Assembly: GCF_900111445.1 (NCBI RefSeq) | Contig: NZ_FOHE01000002.1 | Coordinates: 248,001-312,000 of the forward strand | Length of the DNA: 64,000 nt | Source of the DNA: Oceanobacillus limi | GTDB lineage: Bacteria; Bacillota; Bacilli; Bacillales; Amphibacillaceae | Direction of reading: 5' to 3' | In this document: positions 43,744 to 53,181 of the stretch, piece by piece | Position numbering within the stretch: the first letter of the stretch is position 1 | How the letters are laid out: every line of letters starts with the position of its first letter | Translations under genes and position numbers: made by a program | Notes under the pieces: generated by a model | Seen by the model: only the letters and a program-made list of their open reading frames with translations | Databases searched by the model: none | Told to the model about the DNA's origin: nothing

Positions 43744-44925
43744 TTATTTAGAAATATCTTTCAAAAAGCTTATCCCGTGTTTAGGTAAATCTACTTTAAA
43801 GTTTTCAGCTACTGTTGCACCAATGTCGGCAAACGTTTTTCTTAAGGTGATTTCTTTCCCTTCATTTATACCTTTATGGTACATAATCAATGGCACGTAT
43901 TCCCTAGTATGGTCTGTTCCATGATGAACCGGGTCATTTCCATGATCTGCTGTAATTATTAATAAATCATCCTCCTGAAGTTTGTTTAACACTTCTGGTA
44001 ATCTTTCATCAAAGTCCTCTAATGCTTTTCCATAGCCTTCAGGATCACGTCGATGTCCATACTTTGCATCAAAATCTACTAGGTTTAAAAAGCTCAACCC
44101 ATGAAAATCCTTGTCCATGGATTCGACTATTTTAGTCATGCCATCATCATTATCTGCGGTTCTAATGGCTTCTGTAACACCTTCACCATCATAAATATCG
44201 GATATCTTTCCGATAGCAATCACATCGAAGTTTTCATCTTCTAAGGTATTCATAACGGTACGCCCAAATGGTTTTAGTGCATAATCATGACGGTTAGATG
44301 TGCGTTCAAACGAACCTGGTTTTCCAACGAATGGCCTTGCAATCACTCGTCCAACCATATATTTTTCATCTAAGGTTAGCTCTCTAGCAATTTCACAAAT
44401 GCGGTATTGCTCTTCAATCGAAATAATTTCTTCGTGTGCTGCAATTTGTAATACAGAGTCTGCAGAAGTATACACTATGAGAGCTCCTGTACTCATATGT
44501 TCCTCGCCCAGTTCATCTAGAATGGCAGTACCTGAAGCGGGTTTATTACCGATTACTTTACGACCTGTTTTTTCTTCAAGATCCTGAATTAACTCCGGAG
44601 GAAATCCGTCTGGAAACGTTCTAAATGGCTGCTCGATATGTAAGCCCATAATCTCCCAATGGCCAGTCATTGTATCCTTCCCATTAGAAGCTTCCTGCAT
44701 TTTTGTATAATATGCCATTGGCTTTTCTGCTTTTTCAATGCCTTTAATCTCTCTAATATTACTTAATCCCAATTTCCCCATCGTCGGCATTTGCAGACCA
44801 TTCATACGCTCTGCAATATGACCTAAGGTATCTGCTCCTTTATCATTAAATTTCTCTGCATCTGGAGCTTCACCAATTCCTACAGAATCCATTACAATCA
44901 AAAAAATACGCTTAAAATTCTTCAT
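43744..44925 (-). CDS. deoB: Phosphopentomutase
   Basis: Manganese-dependent enzyme (393 residues) that converts (deoxy)ribose-1-phosphate to the 5-phosphate, feeding nucleoside-derived pentoses into central metabolism. The alkaline-phosphatase fold shows [12 protein letters not shown] with a metal Asp, DTMTGHWE with the phosphorylated Thr, and [15 protein letters not shown] before ATG 44925 fixes the start; the frame open to 44967 overlaps it. First gene of deoB-punA-pdp (Drm in B. subtilis). Confidence 0.95.
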   Translation of the reverse strand: MKNFKRIFLIVMDSVGIGEAPDAEKFNDKGADTLGHIAERMNGLQMPTMGKLGLSNIREIKGIEKAEKPMAYYTKMQEASNGKDTMTGHWEIMGLHIEQPFRTFPDGFPPELIQDLEEKTGRKVIGNKPASGTAILDELGEEHMSTGALIVYTSADSVLQIAAHEEIISIEEQYRICEIARELTLDEKYMVGRVIARPFVGKPGSFERTSNRHDYALKPFGRTVMNTLEDENFDVIAIGKISDIYDGEGVTEAIRTADNDDGMTKIVESMDKDFHGLSFLNLVDFDAKYGHRRDPEGYGKALEDFDERLPEVLNKLQEDDLLIITADHGNDPVHHGTDHTREYVPLIMYHKGINEGKEITLRKTFADIGATVAENFKVDLPKHGISFLKDISK

Positions 44926-45180
44926 GTTTTCATACCTCCTGTATTTTATATTTCCTAATATGCGCAAAAAGTATTACGTTTACCAAAAGAATACACTAGC
45001 AATCGTTATAAGTTATGGTTGTACGAATCCTTGATTCGAAAAATATTCTGACTTCTACTACTCATGCCGTAACTGCAAATTTTCCAACTAATTCTTTCCT
45101 TCACCAAACCTCTATCTAGAAGTACTACACGATTAGAGTAAGGTTGTATGATGTCAGACAACTGTAAAGAAAAGTATCTC

Positions 45181-46074
45181 CTATGCTCTAGGATGATACG
45201 TTTTATACATATCTTTTAATCTAGCTTTCGTAACATGTGTGTATATTTGCGTTGTAGAAATGTCTGCATGTCCTAACATCTCTTGAACAGCACGTAAGTC
45301 AGCACCATTCTCCAATAAATGTGTTGCAAACGAATGTCTAAGTGTGTGGGGTGTAATCTCTTTCTTTATATTTGCGTCTTTTGCAATCGCTTTAAGTATT
45401 TTCCAAAAACCTTGTCTTGTCAACGGCTTCCCATGTTGATTTAGAAATAAAAAATGTTCATCTTTTTTATTTTTTAGTAATGTTCTCCTACCGCTATTTA
45501 TGTATGTTTCAACAGCTTGATGTGCCGCATTCCCAAGTGGTACGATTCTTTCTTTACTACCTTTTCCAAAGCATCGAACAAACCCCATCGTTAAATGTAA
45601 GTCGCTTGTTTTCAAATTAATTAACTCACTTACTCGTAACCCCGTCGCATAAAGTAATTCTAACATCGCCTTATTCCGAACTTTCAACGGGCTACTAGCA
45701 TCTATATTTAATAGATTATCAACATCGCCCATTGACAATATATCTGGGAGCTTTCGTTTGATCTTAGGTGTTTCAATATGTAAACTAGCATCTTGGTGAA
45801 CGACATCTTCCCGTATTAGAAATTGATGAAAAAGACGAATTGATGATATCGTTCGAGCGATAGTAGAAGAGGATTTCCCATCATCCTTTAAGCTATGCAA
45901 AAACCGAATAATATCGGCTCTCGTTACAAGATCCCAAGAATCTTTTTCCGTTACCTTTTGTATATACTTCAAATAATTATTCAAGTCTCTCTTATAGGAA
46001 TATATTGTGTTATCAGACAAACCTCTCTCTATTTTTAAGTAATGAAAAAAATCCCCAAATGCATGGTTCAACAT
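45181..46074 (-). CDS. xerD: Site-specific tyrosine recombinase XerD
   Basis: Resolves chromosome dimers at dif with its partner XerC; 297 residues. An N-terminal SAM-like core-binding domain (about 1-85) and a catalytic domain with the tetrad Arg (ATGLRVSEL), [15 protein letters not shown] and nucleophile Tyr in TQIYTHV. GGGAGAG lies before ATG 46074. It follows yqzK after 4 bases, and deoB lies downstream, as in B. subtilis (ripX). Housekeeping recombinase, not a mobile-element integrase. Confidence 0.95.
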   Translation of the reverse strand: MLNHAFGDFFHYLKIERGLSDNTIYSYKRDLNNYLKYIQKVTEKDSWDLVTRADIIRFLHSLKDDGKSSSTIARTISSIRLFHQFLIREDVVHQDASLHIETPKIKRKLPDILSMGDVDNLLNIDASSPLKVRNKAMLELLYATGLRVSELINLKTSDLHLTMGFVRCFGKGSKERIVPLGNAAHQAVETYINSGRRTLLKNKKDEHFLFLNQHGKPLTRQGFWKILKAIAKDANIKKEITPHTLRHSFATHLLENGADLRAVQEMLGHADISTTQIYTHVTKARLKDMYKTYHPRA

Positions 46075-46078
46075 AGCG

Positions 46079-46285
46079 TTACTCTCCCAATCGAAAAAAT
46101 ATGTTTAATCGATCTATAATGCTTTCATCATTATTAAATACTTTAACAGATGGTCCTTCTGGAGGGTCATAGCGATGGAATTGTTCATATTCTGCATGCA
46201 TCATTTGTAGGCCAAAATAAAATAAGAAAGTACATGCTATGAATATAACAAAAACCTTTATAGTATCCCACACCACTCGCTTCAT
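46079..46285 (-). CDS. yqzK: YqzK family protein (DUF4227)
   Basis: Small protein of 68 residues with one N-terminal transmembrane helix (about 10-28) and a soluble tail with [13 protein letters not shown], typical of DUF4227. It lies between fur and xerD, exactly as B. subtilis yqzK. GAGGAG precedes ATG 46285. Function unknown; constant linkage to xerD is the only hint. Confidence 0.85.
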   Translation of the reverse strand: MKRVVWDTIKVFVIFIACTFLFYFGLQMMHAEYEQFHRYDPPEGPSVKVFNNDESIIDRLNIFFRLGE

Positions 46286-46475
46286 TTGGCATTGCTCCTC
46301 TTTTCATAAAAATGATTATACTAAAAGATATGCCAAAAAAGGTAGGGTTTATACATATAACTATAATTCTAGCCATGAAAATAGTAAAGATAACTACTCC
46401 ACTCTCTATTTACAAAATAACTTATTTATCTATCTTTGTAAAATATTATCCAGTGAATTAATCTTCTTCAACACA

Positions 46476-46510
46476 AAAATGCCTTTTCTCTACATTGAAA
46501 AAAGACATTC
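46476..46510 (-). terminator. Weak terminator after fur
   Basis: Minus-strand AATGTCTTTT pairs with AAAAGGCATT (one mismatch), followed by TTTG. AT-rich and shallow. Confidence 0.45.
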
Positions 46511-46521
46511 ACTCTAAGTTC

Positions 46522-46980
46522 TTACTTGGTATCCACTGGAACTGTCTTCTGGCATTGCTTACAAAGTCCATGGAATGTTAATCGGTGGTCTTTAACCTTG
46601 AATCCCCAACCTTTTTCTACAAGCTTTTCTACATCACCAAGTAAATCATCCATTATTTCTTCTACTGAGCCACATTCTATACAAACTAAATGGTGATGAA
46701 AATGTTCTGCACCTTCTTTTCGAAGATCATATCTTGAGACACCATCTCCAAAATTTATTTTATCGACAATTTTAAGTTCTGATAATAATTCCAATGTACG
46801 ATAAACGGTTGCCAGGCCAATTTCAGGTGCCTTCTCTTTCACTAAGAGATAAATATCTTCAGCACTTAAATGGTCTTCTTCACGTTCTAATAACACCCGA
46901 ACTGTTGCTTCTCGCTGCGGGGTTAATTTATAGCTTTGTGAATGGAGCTGTTTTTTTATACGATCAATTCGATGTTCCAC
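46522..46980 (-). CDS. fur: Ferric uptake regulator Fur
   Basis: Iron-responsive repressor of 152 residues. N-terminal winged helix (about 1-85, with YKLTPQREATVR) and C-terminal dimerisation/metal domain containing HFHHHLVCIECG and HGLCKQC, the structural zinc cysteines. Translation starts at GTG 46980 with GAGGGG upstream. The promoter is near-perfect sigma-A, and a PerR-box-like sequence lies further upstream. In B. subtilis fur is under PerR control. Position between spoIIM and yqzK is conserved. Confidence 0.95.
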   Translation of the reverse strand: MEHRIDRIKKQLHSQSYKLTPQREATVRVLLEREEDHLSAEDIYLLVKEKAPEIGLATVYRTLELLSELKIVDKINFGDGVSRYDLRKEGAEHFHHHLVCIECGSVEEIMDDLLGDVEKLVEKGWGFKVKDHRLTFHGLCKQCQKTVPVDTK

Positions 46981-47010
46981 AGAAGATCCCCTCCCTCATA
47001 TCCCACCTTT

Positions 47011-47039
47011 ATTATAGGCACTGTTAAAAGCAGTGTCAA
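47011..47039 (-). promoter_or_regulatory. Sigma-A promoter of fur
   Basis: Minus-strand TTGACA, 17 bases, TATAAT: a full consensus. The spacer contains an inverted repeat CACTG(N7)CAGTG that could be an operator. Confidence 0.85.
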
Positions 47040-47080
47040 AATAAAACGAGTATTATTTGCATCCTATTATTGTTATTAGT

Positions 47081-47095
47081 TTATAATTATTATTA
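47081..47095. promoter_or_regulatory. PerR-box-like sequence upstream of fur
   Basis: TTATAATTATTATTA matches the Per box TTATAATNATTATAA at all but one position. It is about 45 bases upstream of the fur -35. The region is very AT-rich, so chance is a real possibility. Confidence 0.4.
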
Positions 47096-47116
47096 ATAAC
47101 ATAATTTCGTCTTTTT

Positions 47117-47749
47117 TTAAAATGATTGGATTAGGGATACCATCGCCTCATTTGCAACATAGGCTTCTAAACAAGCTGCTACAAAAGATAATACAATCAA
47201 TCCAACGAATACTGTAACATATCTTGCTAAAGGTTGGAATGCAGACTGAGACATTCTTTGCGAGAATAACTTACTCAAGAGTGTTAGTGAGAAAACCATT
47301 GATAAACTCCCAGCTATTATATAGATCGGGATAATCACTATATTTTGCGGCGCAATAGAAAGGGAAGCTAATAAAAATCCGTCCATACCTAGTTGATTTA
47401 CAATAAATCCTACCGAAAAACCAACTACTAAGCCTTTGATGAAGAGTAAAATCCATATAATAGGAAGGCCAATCACCGAGAGACCTAGGATAAATAATAA
47501 TAACAAGTACTTTACGTGATAGAAAAAGCTTTCTTTTAGTATTTCTTTCGTTTCAATTGCTTGCCCATCTGTAATTTGACCGAAGAACCGTTCTAAATAG
47601 AAAAACAAATCAGTTTTTTGTCCCACATTCATACTATTAACAATGACCGCTCCAAAGATTATTCCGGTTAAAAATAAGATCGTCATAAACGTATAGATTG
47701 TGGCATGTTCTTTTATATGATCTACCATTTTAAAGCCATTATTATTCAT
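47117..47749 (-). CDS. spoIIM: Stage II sporulation protein M
   Basis: Membrane protein of 210 residues (B. subtilis about 214) with five or so transmembrane helices. It is part of the DMP engulfment machinery (SpoIID-SpoIIM-SpoIIP), which remodels septal peptidoglycan so that the mother cell can engulf the forespore. ATG 47749 is chosen because GGAGG is 5 bases upstream; the frame open to 47803 has no ribosome binding site. It lies between fur and endonuclease Q. Confidence 0.93.
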   Translation of the reverse strand: MNNNGFKMVDHIKEHATIYTFMTILFLTGIIFGAVIVNSMNVGQKTDLFFYLERFFGQITDGQAIETKEILKESFFYHVKYLLLLFILGLSVIGLPIIWILLFIKGLVVGFSVGFIVNQLGMDGFLLASLSIAPQNIVIIPIYIIAGSLSMVFSLTLLSKLFSQRMSQSAFQPLARYVTVFVGLIVLSFVAACLEAYVANEAMVSLIQSF

Positions 47750-47784
47750 TGGAATCCTCCATTCACGAGTTGCTTTATATTTAA

Positions 47785-47814
47785 AATCTATGAAGAATAC
47801 CAAAGAATAATACC
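47785..47814 (-). promoter_or_regulatory. Candidate sigma-E promoter of spoIIM
   Basis: Minus-strand GGTATTA, 15 bases, CATAGATT. The -10 fits the sigma-E consensus CATACAnT at six of the seven constrained positions. The B. subtilis gene is sigma-E controlled. Confidence 0.4.
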
Positions 47815-47846
47815 AACTATTCTATCTTTATCCGAAATTTCAGTGT

Positions 47847-49016
47847 CTAACTCGAGCTTATCCTACCATATCTTCCACCACCACCAGCTTTTATCATTAA
47901 CTTTCCTTCTCGCATTTGAATAATAGACAATGCTAGTTTTTCTGGAATTACTTTCATTAAATCTTCTAATGGTACTAGGTGAATAATATTCATTTCTGTT
48001 TGGAAATGTTGTAGTAAATTTTCATATGTTTTCGGTCCCAGTTTAGGTAAGTATTCTAAAGGTACTTGATATAAGTATGGAGGACGGTTTGTATTATCTT
48101 TCGATGCGTCTGCTAATTCTTTGATACGATCAAATACCCCCTTTATCACCTTGGTGGAACCACAATTTGTACATTTTCGTACATCTGGTGATAATTGATT
48201 TAAACATGTATCACATACAGTCGTATGATATTTACCTAGTTTAGGATTCATACCAAAATTTCTACTAATTTTTCTGTCGTTAACATTATGTAATGCCCAT
48301 TCAAACTCTTTAAACGAAGGTTCCCTCATCATTATCTCTTGGTATTCTCGTCCTATCTTTGCCAAGGAATGCGCATCTGAATTGGTAACAAACGTATAAT
48401 CATGAAGTTCTTCGATCTGATCTGCCATCTCGGTATCAGAGCTTAGTCCTAGTTCTACTCCATCAATAAGATCAGGATCAAAAACTTCTCGTAAAGAACG
48501 CTGTACCCCTTTTCCATACAAACTTTTAAATGGAGTGAAAACATGAGCAGGGATGAATAAGCCATTTAACTCTTTTACTTTATATTGTAGCTCCCTAGCA
48601 GTTCCATAATAACGTTGTGAGCTTAACGTGATATTCTTCATTCTTGTTATTAGCCACTCTGAGAAAGCTTCTATCTTTTCCAATGTAGGAAAATAACAAA
48701 GAACATGAATTGGACCTTTACAATTTTCATCATAGATTTCAATTTCTGTCCCTAAAATTAACGTTACCTCTTCAAAACGAACGCCTCCATCCTCTAGTTG
48801 ATAAGCATCACCTTTGATTATTAGTTTTTTCAATTCCTCCTGTACGGCAGGTGATTGACTATCAATGACTCCTACCATATGGATTCCTTTATTTCGACTT
48901 GACTCTTTTAGAATGTTGGTTAATGTTAATGATTTCGAGCCTGTGATTTTGACAGCTTTTCCATACATATCTCTACCAATATGGATATGCATATCTGCAA
49001 AATAGGGGTTTAGCAT
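47847..49016 (-). CDS. yqxK: Endonuclease Q family protein (YqxK)
   Basis: Predicted DNA repair nuclease of 389 residues. EndoQ cleaves 5' to deaminated bases such as uracil and hypoxanthine and was characterised from archaea and Bacillus pumilus. The N-terminal PHP domain has metal motifs FADMHIHIGRD and TNSDAHSL. A zinc finger (CDTCLNQL...CTNCGS) lies near residues 265-285, and a helix-hairpin-helix-like segment (YLPKLGPKTYENLL) near 330-345. The tail is glycine-rich. It ends the nudF-endoQ pair (2 bases after nudF). Confidence 0.88.
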   Translation of the reverse strand: MLNPYFADMHIHIGRDMYGKAVKITGSKSLTLTNILKESSRNKGIHMVGVIDSQSPAVQEELKKLIIKGDAYQLEDGGVRFEEVTLILGTEIEIYDENCKGPIHVLCYFPTLEKIEAFSEWLITRMKNITLSSQRYYGTARELQYKVKELNGLFIPAHVFTPFKSLYGKGVQRSLREVFDPDLIDGVELGLSSDTEMADQIEELHDYTFVTNSDAHSLAKIGREYQEIMMREPSFKEFEWALHNVNDRKISRNFGMNPKLGKYHTTVCDTCLNQLSPDVRKCTNCGSTKVIKGVFDRIKELADASKDNTNRPPYLYQVPLEYLPKLGPKTYENLLQHFQTEMNIIHLVPLEDLMKVIPEKLALSIIQMREGKLMIKAGGGGRYGRISSS

Positions 49017-49018
49017 GA

Positions 49019-49564
49019 TTACATCCTCTCTAGCATTTCTAAATATAAAATAGCATAATTCGTTTTTGCATCATGGATTCGTTCCTCTCGAACATAGGCT
49101 TTCGCTTCCTCTAAGGACAATTCCACAACCTCTACAAATTCATCCTCATCTGGAAGTAATGGCTGATCAACTATCTCTAAATTCTTTGCCATATAAATAT
49201 GCATTAGCTCATCTGCAAATCCTGGGGAGGTATAAAAGGAAGATACAAAAGAAAGCTCTTTTGTTGTATAACCAGTCTCTTCCTCTAATTCTCTAATTGC
49301 TGTAACCTCTGGATTTTCCCCAGGTTCCAGTTTTCCAGCTGGAATTTCAACAAGTGATTTTTCAAGCGGCTTTCGGTATTGTTCCACAAATATGATTTTA
49401 TTTTCCTTCGTGATTGGAATAATGGAAACAGCACCAGGATGCTTAATTAATTCTCGAGTCGATTCTTTCCCATTAGGTAGCTTCACTTGATCTACTTGTA
49501 CATGAACAACCTTTCCTTCATATATCTTTTCTGTATGGATTGTTTTCTCTTCAAACTTCTTCAT
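49019..49564 (-). CDS. nudF: ADP-ribose pyrophosphatase NudF
   Basis: Nudix hydrolase of 181 residues converting ADP-ribose to AMP and ribose-5-phosphate. The Nudix box GKLEPGENPEVTAIRELEEE, followed by TGY, lies near residues 77-99, preceded by FVEQYRKPLEK. ATG 49564 is preferred over GTG 49573 because AAGGG is 8 bases upstream of it. Two bases separate it from the endoQ gene. It is divergent from the aldo/keto reductase, as in B. subtilis (yqkG/yqkF). Confidence 0.93.
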   Translation of the reverse strand: MKKFEEKTIHTEKIYEGKVVHVQVDQVKLPNGKESTRELIKHPGAVSIIPITKENKIIFVEQYRKPLEKSLVEIPAGKLEPGENPEVTAIRELEEETGYTTKELSFVSSFYTSPGFADELMHIYMAKNLEIVDQPLLPDEDEFVEVVELSLEEAKAYVREERIHDAKTNYAILYLEMLERM

Positions 49565-49795
49565 TAAAATCACCCTTCTATTAAAGCTCTTCTCGTATCA
49601 TAAAAAGGAATACGATCAACCATCTATAAGAATTTAGTAAAAACTGCTACTTAGAAAAATCTTAAATTAATTATCTTAACTATACTATAATTTAACATAT
49701 GTACAACAGATGTCGCCTTGGAATTTAATTAGTTGTATTTCATAACTTGTATTCTTAAAATGGGAATAACACAATATATTTTTGGGGGTAGAACC

Positions 49796-50716
49796 ATGAA
49801 AAAAAATCAATTAGGTACGTCTGGAATCCAAATATCTGAATTAACACTGGGGTGTATGTCGCTTGGTACCAATAAAGAAGAGGCTGCAAACATTATTGAT
49901 CACGCATTAGATTATGGCATTAACCACCTCGACACTGCTGATTTATACGATTTTGGGTTAAATGAAGAGATTGTCGGTAACGCAATAAAAGGAAAAAGGA
50001 AGGATATCATACTAACCACCAAAGTTGGAAATCATTTTTCCAAAGATAAAAAGGATTGGTATTGGGACCCATCTAAGGAACACATCATGAACGGCTTAAA
50101 AGATAGCTTGCGTCGTCTCCAAACTGATTATATTGATTTTTATATGCTACATGGTGGAACGATAGATGACCCAGTTGATGAGTCAATTGAAGCATTTGAA
50201 CAATTAAAAAAGGAAGGATATATACGTGCATACGGAATTTCTTCCATCCGTCCAAATGTAATACGTGAATATGTAAAGCGTTCTAATATAGACGGTATTA
50301 TGATGCAATACAACCTCTTCGACCGCCGACCTGAAGCAGAAATATTGAATCTATTGCAGGAAAACCAAATTAGCCTTCTTGCTCGTGGTCCGCTTGCCAA
50401 AGGAATGTTAAGCAATCGTGCATTAGAACAAATTGACAAGAAAGCAAAAGAAGGATTCCTTGACTATTCACAGGAAGAGCTTACGGATATCATTCGAGAT
50501 GCTTCCAATAATTTGGAACAGGTACCAACACTCAATGCACTCGCATTAAAATTTGTATTACAACATCCAGCAGTGGCAACAGCTGTATTTGGTGCAAGTT
50601 CTGTTGAACAAGTTCGCGAAAATGTTGAATTAGGTTCTGATGAGAAGCTAAATGAAAACCTGTATAATTGGTTAAAGCAACTAACGAAGGAAATGAATTA
50701 TCAACAGCACGTTTAA
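49796..50716 (+). CDS. yqkF: Aldo/keto reductase YqkF
   Basis: NADPH-dependent oxidoreductase of 306 residues with a TIM-barrel fold. Catalytic residues appear in LDTADLYDFG (Asp, Tyr), LTTKVG (Lys) and YMLHGG (His). ATG 49796 is set by GGGGG 7 bases upstream; the frame is open further to 49733 without a ribosome binding site. The length equals B. subtilis YqkF. Substrate unknown. Confidence 0.92.
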   Translation: MKKNQLGTSGIQISELTLGCMSLGTNKEEAANIIDHALDYGINHLDTADLYDFGLNEEIVGNAIKGKRKDIILTTKVGNHFSKDKKDWYWDPSKEHIMNGLKDSLRRLQTDYIDFYMLHGGTIDDPVDESIEAFEQLKKEGYIRAYGISSIRPNVIREYVKRSNIDGIMMQYNLFDRRPEAEILNLLQENQISLLARGPLAKGMLSNRALEQIDKKAKEGFLDYSQEELTDIIRDASNNLEQVPTLNALALKFVLQHPAVATAVFGASSVEQVRENVELGSDEKLNENLYNWLKQLTKEMNYQQHV

Positions 50717-50760
50717 TATGACGATATACAGAATTCTGTGATTTTACAAATCATCATGTA

Positions 50761-50793
50761 AAAGGTGGCCTATGAACATATAGACCACCCTTT
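50761..50793. terminator. Bidirectional terminator between yqkF and yqkB
   Basis: AAAGGTGG...CCACCCTTT hairpin with CTAT/ATAG inner pairs, between convergent genes. Confidence 0.7.
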
Positions 50794-50839
50794 CAATATA
50801 TTTTCATTAATTAACTTGCAATAGCTAGGTTTATTACAT

Positions 50840-51169
50840 TTATCCTTCAACAACAATACTAGTAGTAGAAATAAACGGATTTAGTATCCCTTCTTTACTT
50901 ATCAAACGAAATGTTGAACCTTGATAATCCAGCTTCATGTCCTTCGAGAAGAATACGGCTTGTTGCTCGGATATATATGTTGGCATCGTATAATTACTAT
51001 TTACCTTTTTATTATTGTTCTTCGGATCTTTTGTTAACCGAAATGTAGGCATCCCATTTACACCACAACCACATTCATCCGTATCATACCAAAGTAGTAA
51101 ATTGTAAGATTGAGACGGATCTATCTCCTTCATTTTTTCAATTGCGTTATTTGTAACAGTTAGTTCCAT
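50840..51169 (-). CDS. yqkB: HesB/IscA-like protein YqkB
   Basis: Small protein of 109 residues of the iron-sulfur cluster biosynthesis (HesB/IscA-like) fold. A cysteine pair, DECGCGVNGMPTF, lies near residues 31-43. The C-terminal cysteines of true A-type carriers are absent, so cluster binding is doubtful. AGGAGG 8 bases before ATG 51169 fixes the start. Same neighbourhood as B. subtilis yqkB. Function unproven. Confidence 0.82.
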   Translation of the reverse strand: MELTVTNNAIEKMKEIDPSQSYNLLLWYDTDECGCGVNGMPTFRLTKDPKNNNKKVNSNYTMPTYISEQQAVFFSKDMKLDYQGSTFRLISKEGILNPFISTTSIVVEG

Positions 51170-51200
51170 TTTATCCACCTCCTAATACCCCTTACAAAAG

Positions 51201-52001
51201 TCACTTTTTGTGAAACTGATTTTTCAGTACACTCTCCATGAATTTGGGAAATAAATTGTAAATCTTACTTCCCACTTCCATCCACCATGGTAGATTAATT
51301 TCACGTTTTTGTCTAAATAAATGATGAACAACTCTCTGTGCAACAATATCAGGATCCAGCATATATTTTTCTATATTCCTTTGGTACGTTCCGTCTGGAT
51401 CTGCAACATCGAAAAAACCAGTGCGTACCGGCCCTAAATTAACAGAAGTAACAAATATTTTACTGTTTTTAACTTCCATACGTAAGGCATTCGTAAATCC
51501 AAGAATTGCATGTTTGGTTGCAGCGTAAGCAGAGGATTTCGGGGTAGCCATTTTACCTGCTTGTGAAGCAATATTGACAATGTGATTATGATCTTCTTCC
51601 TGTGAGAGAAAATGGGGCAATAATACCTTTGTTCCCTTAACTAAAGCAAACACATTTACCTGGAACATCTTTTCTATCTGTTCCCAAGAAAGTTCACTTA
51701 CTTCTTTAAAAATCCCAATGCCCGCATTATTAATCAATCCATGCACCTTTCCGTGTTCCAAAAGAATTCGATCAAATGTTTTTATGACCGAATTCGCTTC
51801 GGTTAAATCGACTTGAACTACAAAACATTCTTGCTGTAATTCGCGGGATATTTTTGATTGAATTTCAGTTAATTTCTCCATGGACCGTGCCAACAGAATC
51901 GGAATTCCACCATTAAGCGCAATGTGCCAAGCGATTCTTGCACCTATCCCCCCTGATGCACCTGTTACAATAATTTTTTTGTTTTTTAATTTATCCTGCA
52001 T
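51201..52001 (-). CDS. yqjQ: Short-chain dehydrogenase/reductase YqjQ
   Basis: Classical SDR of 266 residues. NAD(P)-binding TGASGGIGARIAWH (residues 13-26), NNAG near 91 and the catalytic YAATK near 158 are intact. A hydrophobic C-terminal segment containing LPWWMEVGSKIYNLFP resembles DltE-type SDRs. The start lies 11 bases inside the end of the MBL-fold gene, so the pair is coupled. Substrate unknown. Confidence 0.9.
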   Translation of the reverse strand: MQDKLKNKKIIVTGASGGIGARIAWHIALNGGIPILLARSMEKLTEIQSKISRELQQECFVVQVDLTEANSVIKTFDRILLEHGKVHGLINNAGIGIFKEVSELSWEQIEKMFQVNVFALVKGTKVLLPHFLSQEEDHNHIVNIASQAGKMATPKSSAYAATKHAILGFTNALRMEVKNSKIFVTSVNLGPVRTGFFDVADPDGTYQRNIEKYMLDPDIVAQRVVHHLFRQKREINLPWWMEVGSKIYNLFPKFMESVLKNQFHKK

Positions 52002-52962
52002 GATAATATAACAATCCGCCTTCGTACGTTTTCGATATCAAATTCGAATCCTCCAAATAATCAAGCTGCCCTATTGTTTCTGACATTGTTAAATCCAACT
52101 GCTTCTTATATTGCCTTGGAAAAATTTGTTGGCATAATTGAAAAGCTGTTTGTGGATACTCTTTGAGCAACGTTAACACCTTACCTGCGCGTTGTTCTTG
52201 TTTTTCCAGTCGTAAAGGTACTAATGTTTCCACATTAGAAAAGATGTCTCCATGCCCAGGATATACTTTTGATATTCCTAAATCTAAACACTTTTGCAAA
52301 TTACTTCGGTATTGGAGCATTGGCTTTGGTCGTGCTTCTTCCTCGTTTATTGGTGGTTCGATTAATGGATTTGAGGATATATGGGAAAGAATATGATCCC
52401 CGCCAATAAAGGAACCATCATTCTTGTTTATGAATGATAAATGACTCTGAGCATGACCTTTCGTTTCTATCACTTTCCATTCTTGGTGACCTGGTAACAC
52501 ATCCCCCTCAGAAATAACATTCGTTACATGACCTTTTCCCGCATAGCGTAATGGTACACGAAGCTTATCAAGAAACCCCATAAATTGTTCTGGAACGCCT
52601 GAAGTCACAAATAGTTCCCTAAAAAAACACTCGTAGTGCTGAAAAAAGGATTCATTCCGGGTTAACCATAAATCAACATTTTCATGTGCAACAATGCTAC
52701 GTGCACGTGGAAATTCTTCGATTAGACCAATATGATCTGGGTGATGATGAGTCAATATAATTTGTTCAATATCAGTTGGTTTATATCCTAACTCCTTTAG
52801 TTGAATCATAAAAGCTTCTCGAGCTTCCTTTGTCTTCACACCTGCATCAACGAGTGATAACATATCACCTTTTAGTAAATATACATGCGTATCCCCAACA
52901 GCAAACGGAGTCGGAATTGTAAGTTGGCTAATTTTTTGATCTAATATTTTCAACGTTTTCAT
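51991..52962 (-). CDS. yqjP: MBL-fold metallo-hydrolase YqjP
   Basis: Metallo-beta-lactamase fold protein of 323 residues. Metal ligands are in TH-HHPDHIGL near residue 72 (HxHxDH type), GHAQSHL near 164, GGDHIL near 180 and YPGHGDIF near 235. A C-terminal winged-helix-like tail (about 255-320) is typical of the LACTB2-like group. Upstream partner of yqjQ in an operon. Substrate not known. Confidence 0.9.
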   Translation of the reverse strand: MKTLKILDQKISQLTIPTPFAVGDTHVYLLKGDMLSLVDAGVKTKEAREAFMIQLKELGYKPTDIEQIILTHHHPDHIGLIEEFPRARSIVAHENVDLWLTRNESFFQHYECFFRELFVTSGVPEQFMGFLDKLRVPLRYAGKGHVTNVISEGDVLPGHQEWKVIETKGHAQSHLSFINKNDGSFIGGDHILSHISSNPLIEPPINEEEARPKPMLQYRSNLQKCLDLGISKVYPGHGDIFSNVETLVPLRLEKQEQRAGKVLTLLKEYPQTAFQLCQQIFPRQYKKQLDLTMSETIGQLDYLEDSNLISKTYEGGLLYYHAG

Positions 52963-53181
52963 CCCCTAAAAATGAATGGCGATTCATTATTTCTTTCTAT
53001 TCTACACCTTAACATCCTAATTGTCACACATCTTCCCCATCTTAATGAAACTTAAGGTTTCTATTTTAACTGCTTGGAGTCACTTGCTGCAACTAAAGAA
53101 TATATATAATTAGTACATATCCTAACCTTTCATTGACTTTTGTTAGAGGTTGCAACAAAATCTAGTATAGAGGTGAATTAC

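Noticed and set aside
45024-45040. CGAATC-CTT-GATTCG inverted repeat upstream of deoB
   Set aside because: Short stem with no T tract; too weak to call a terminator or operator.
45181-46074. Integrase of a mobile element
   Set aside because: The protein is the housekeeping XerD at its conserved position between yqzK and deoB, with no attachment-site repeats.
53046-53060. Palindromic GAAACTTAAGGTTTC between yqjP and gdpD
   Set aside because: No recognised operator family, AT-rich, and no matching second copy in the window.
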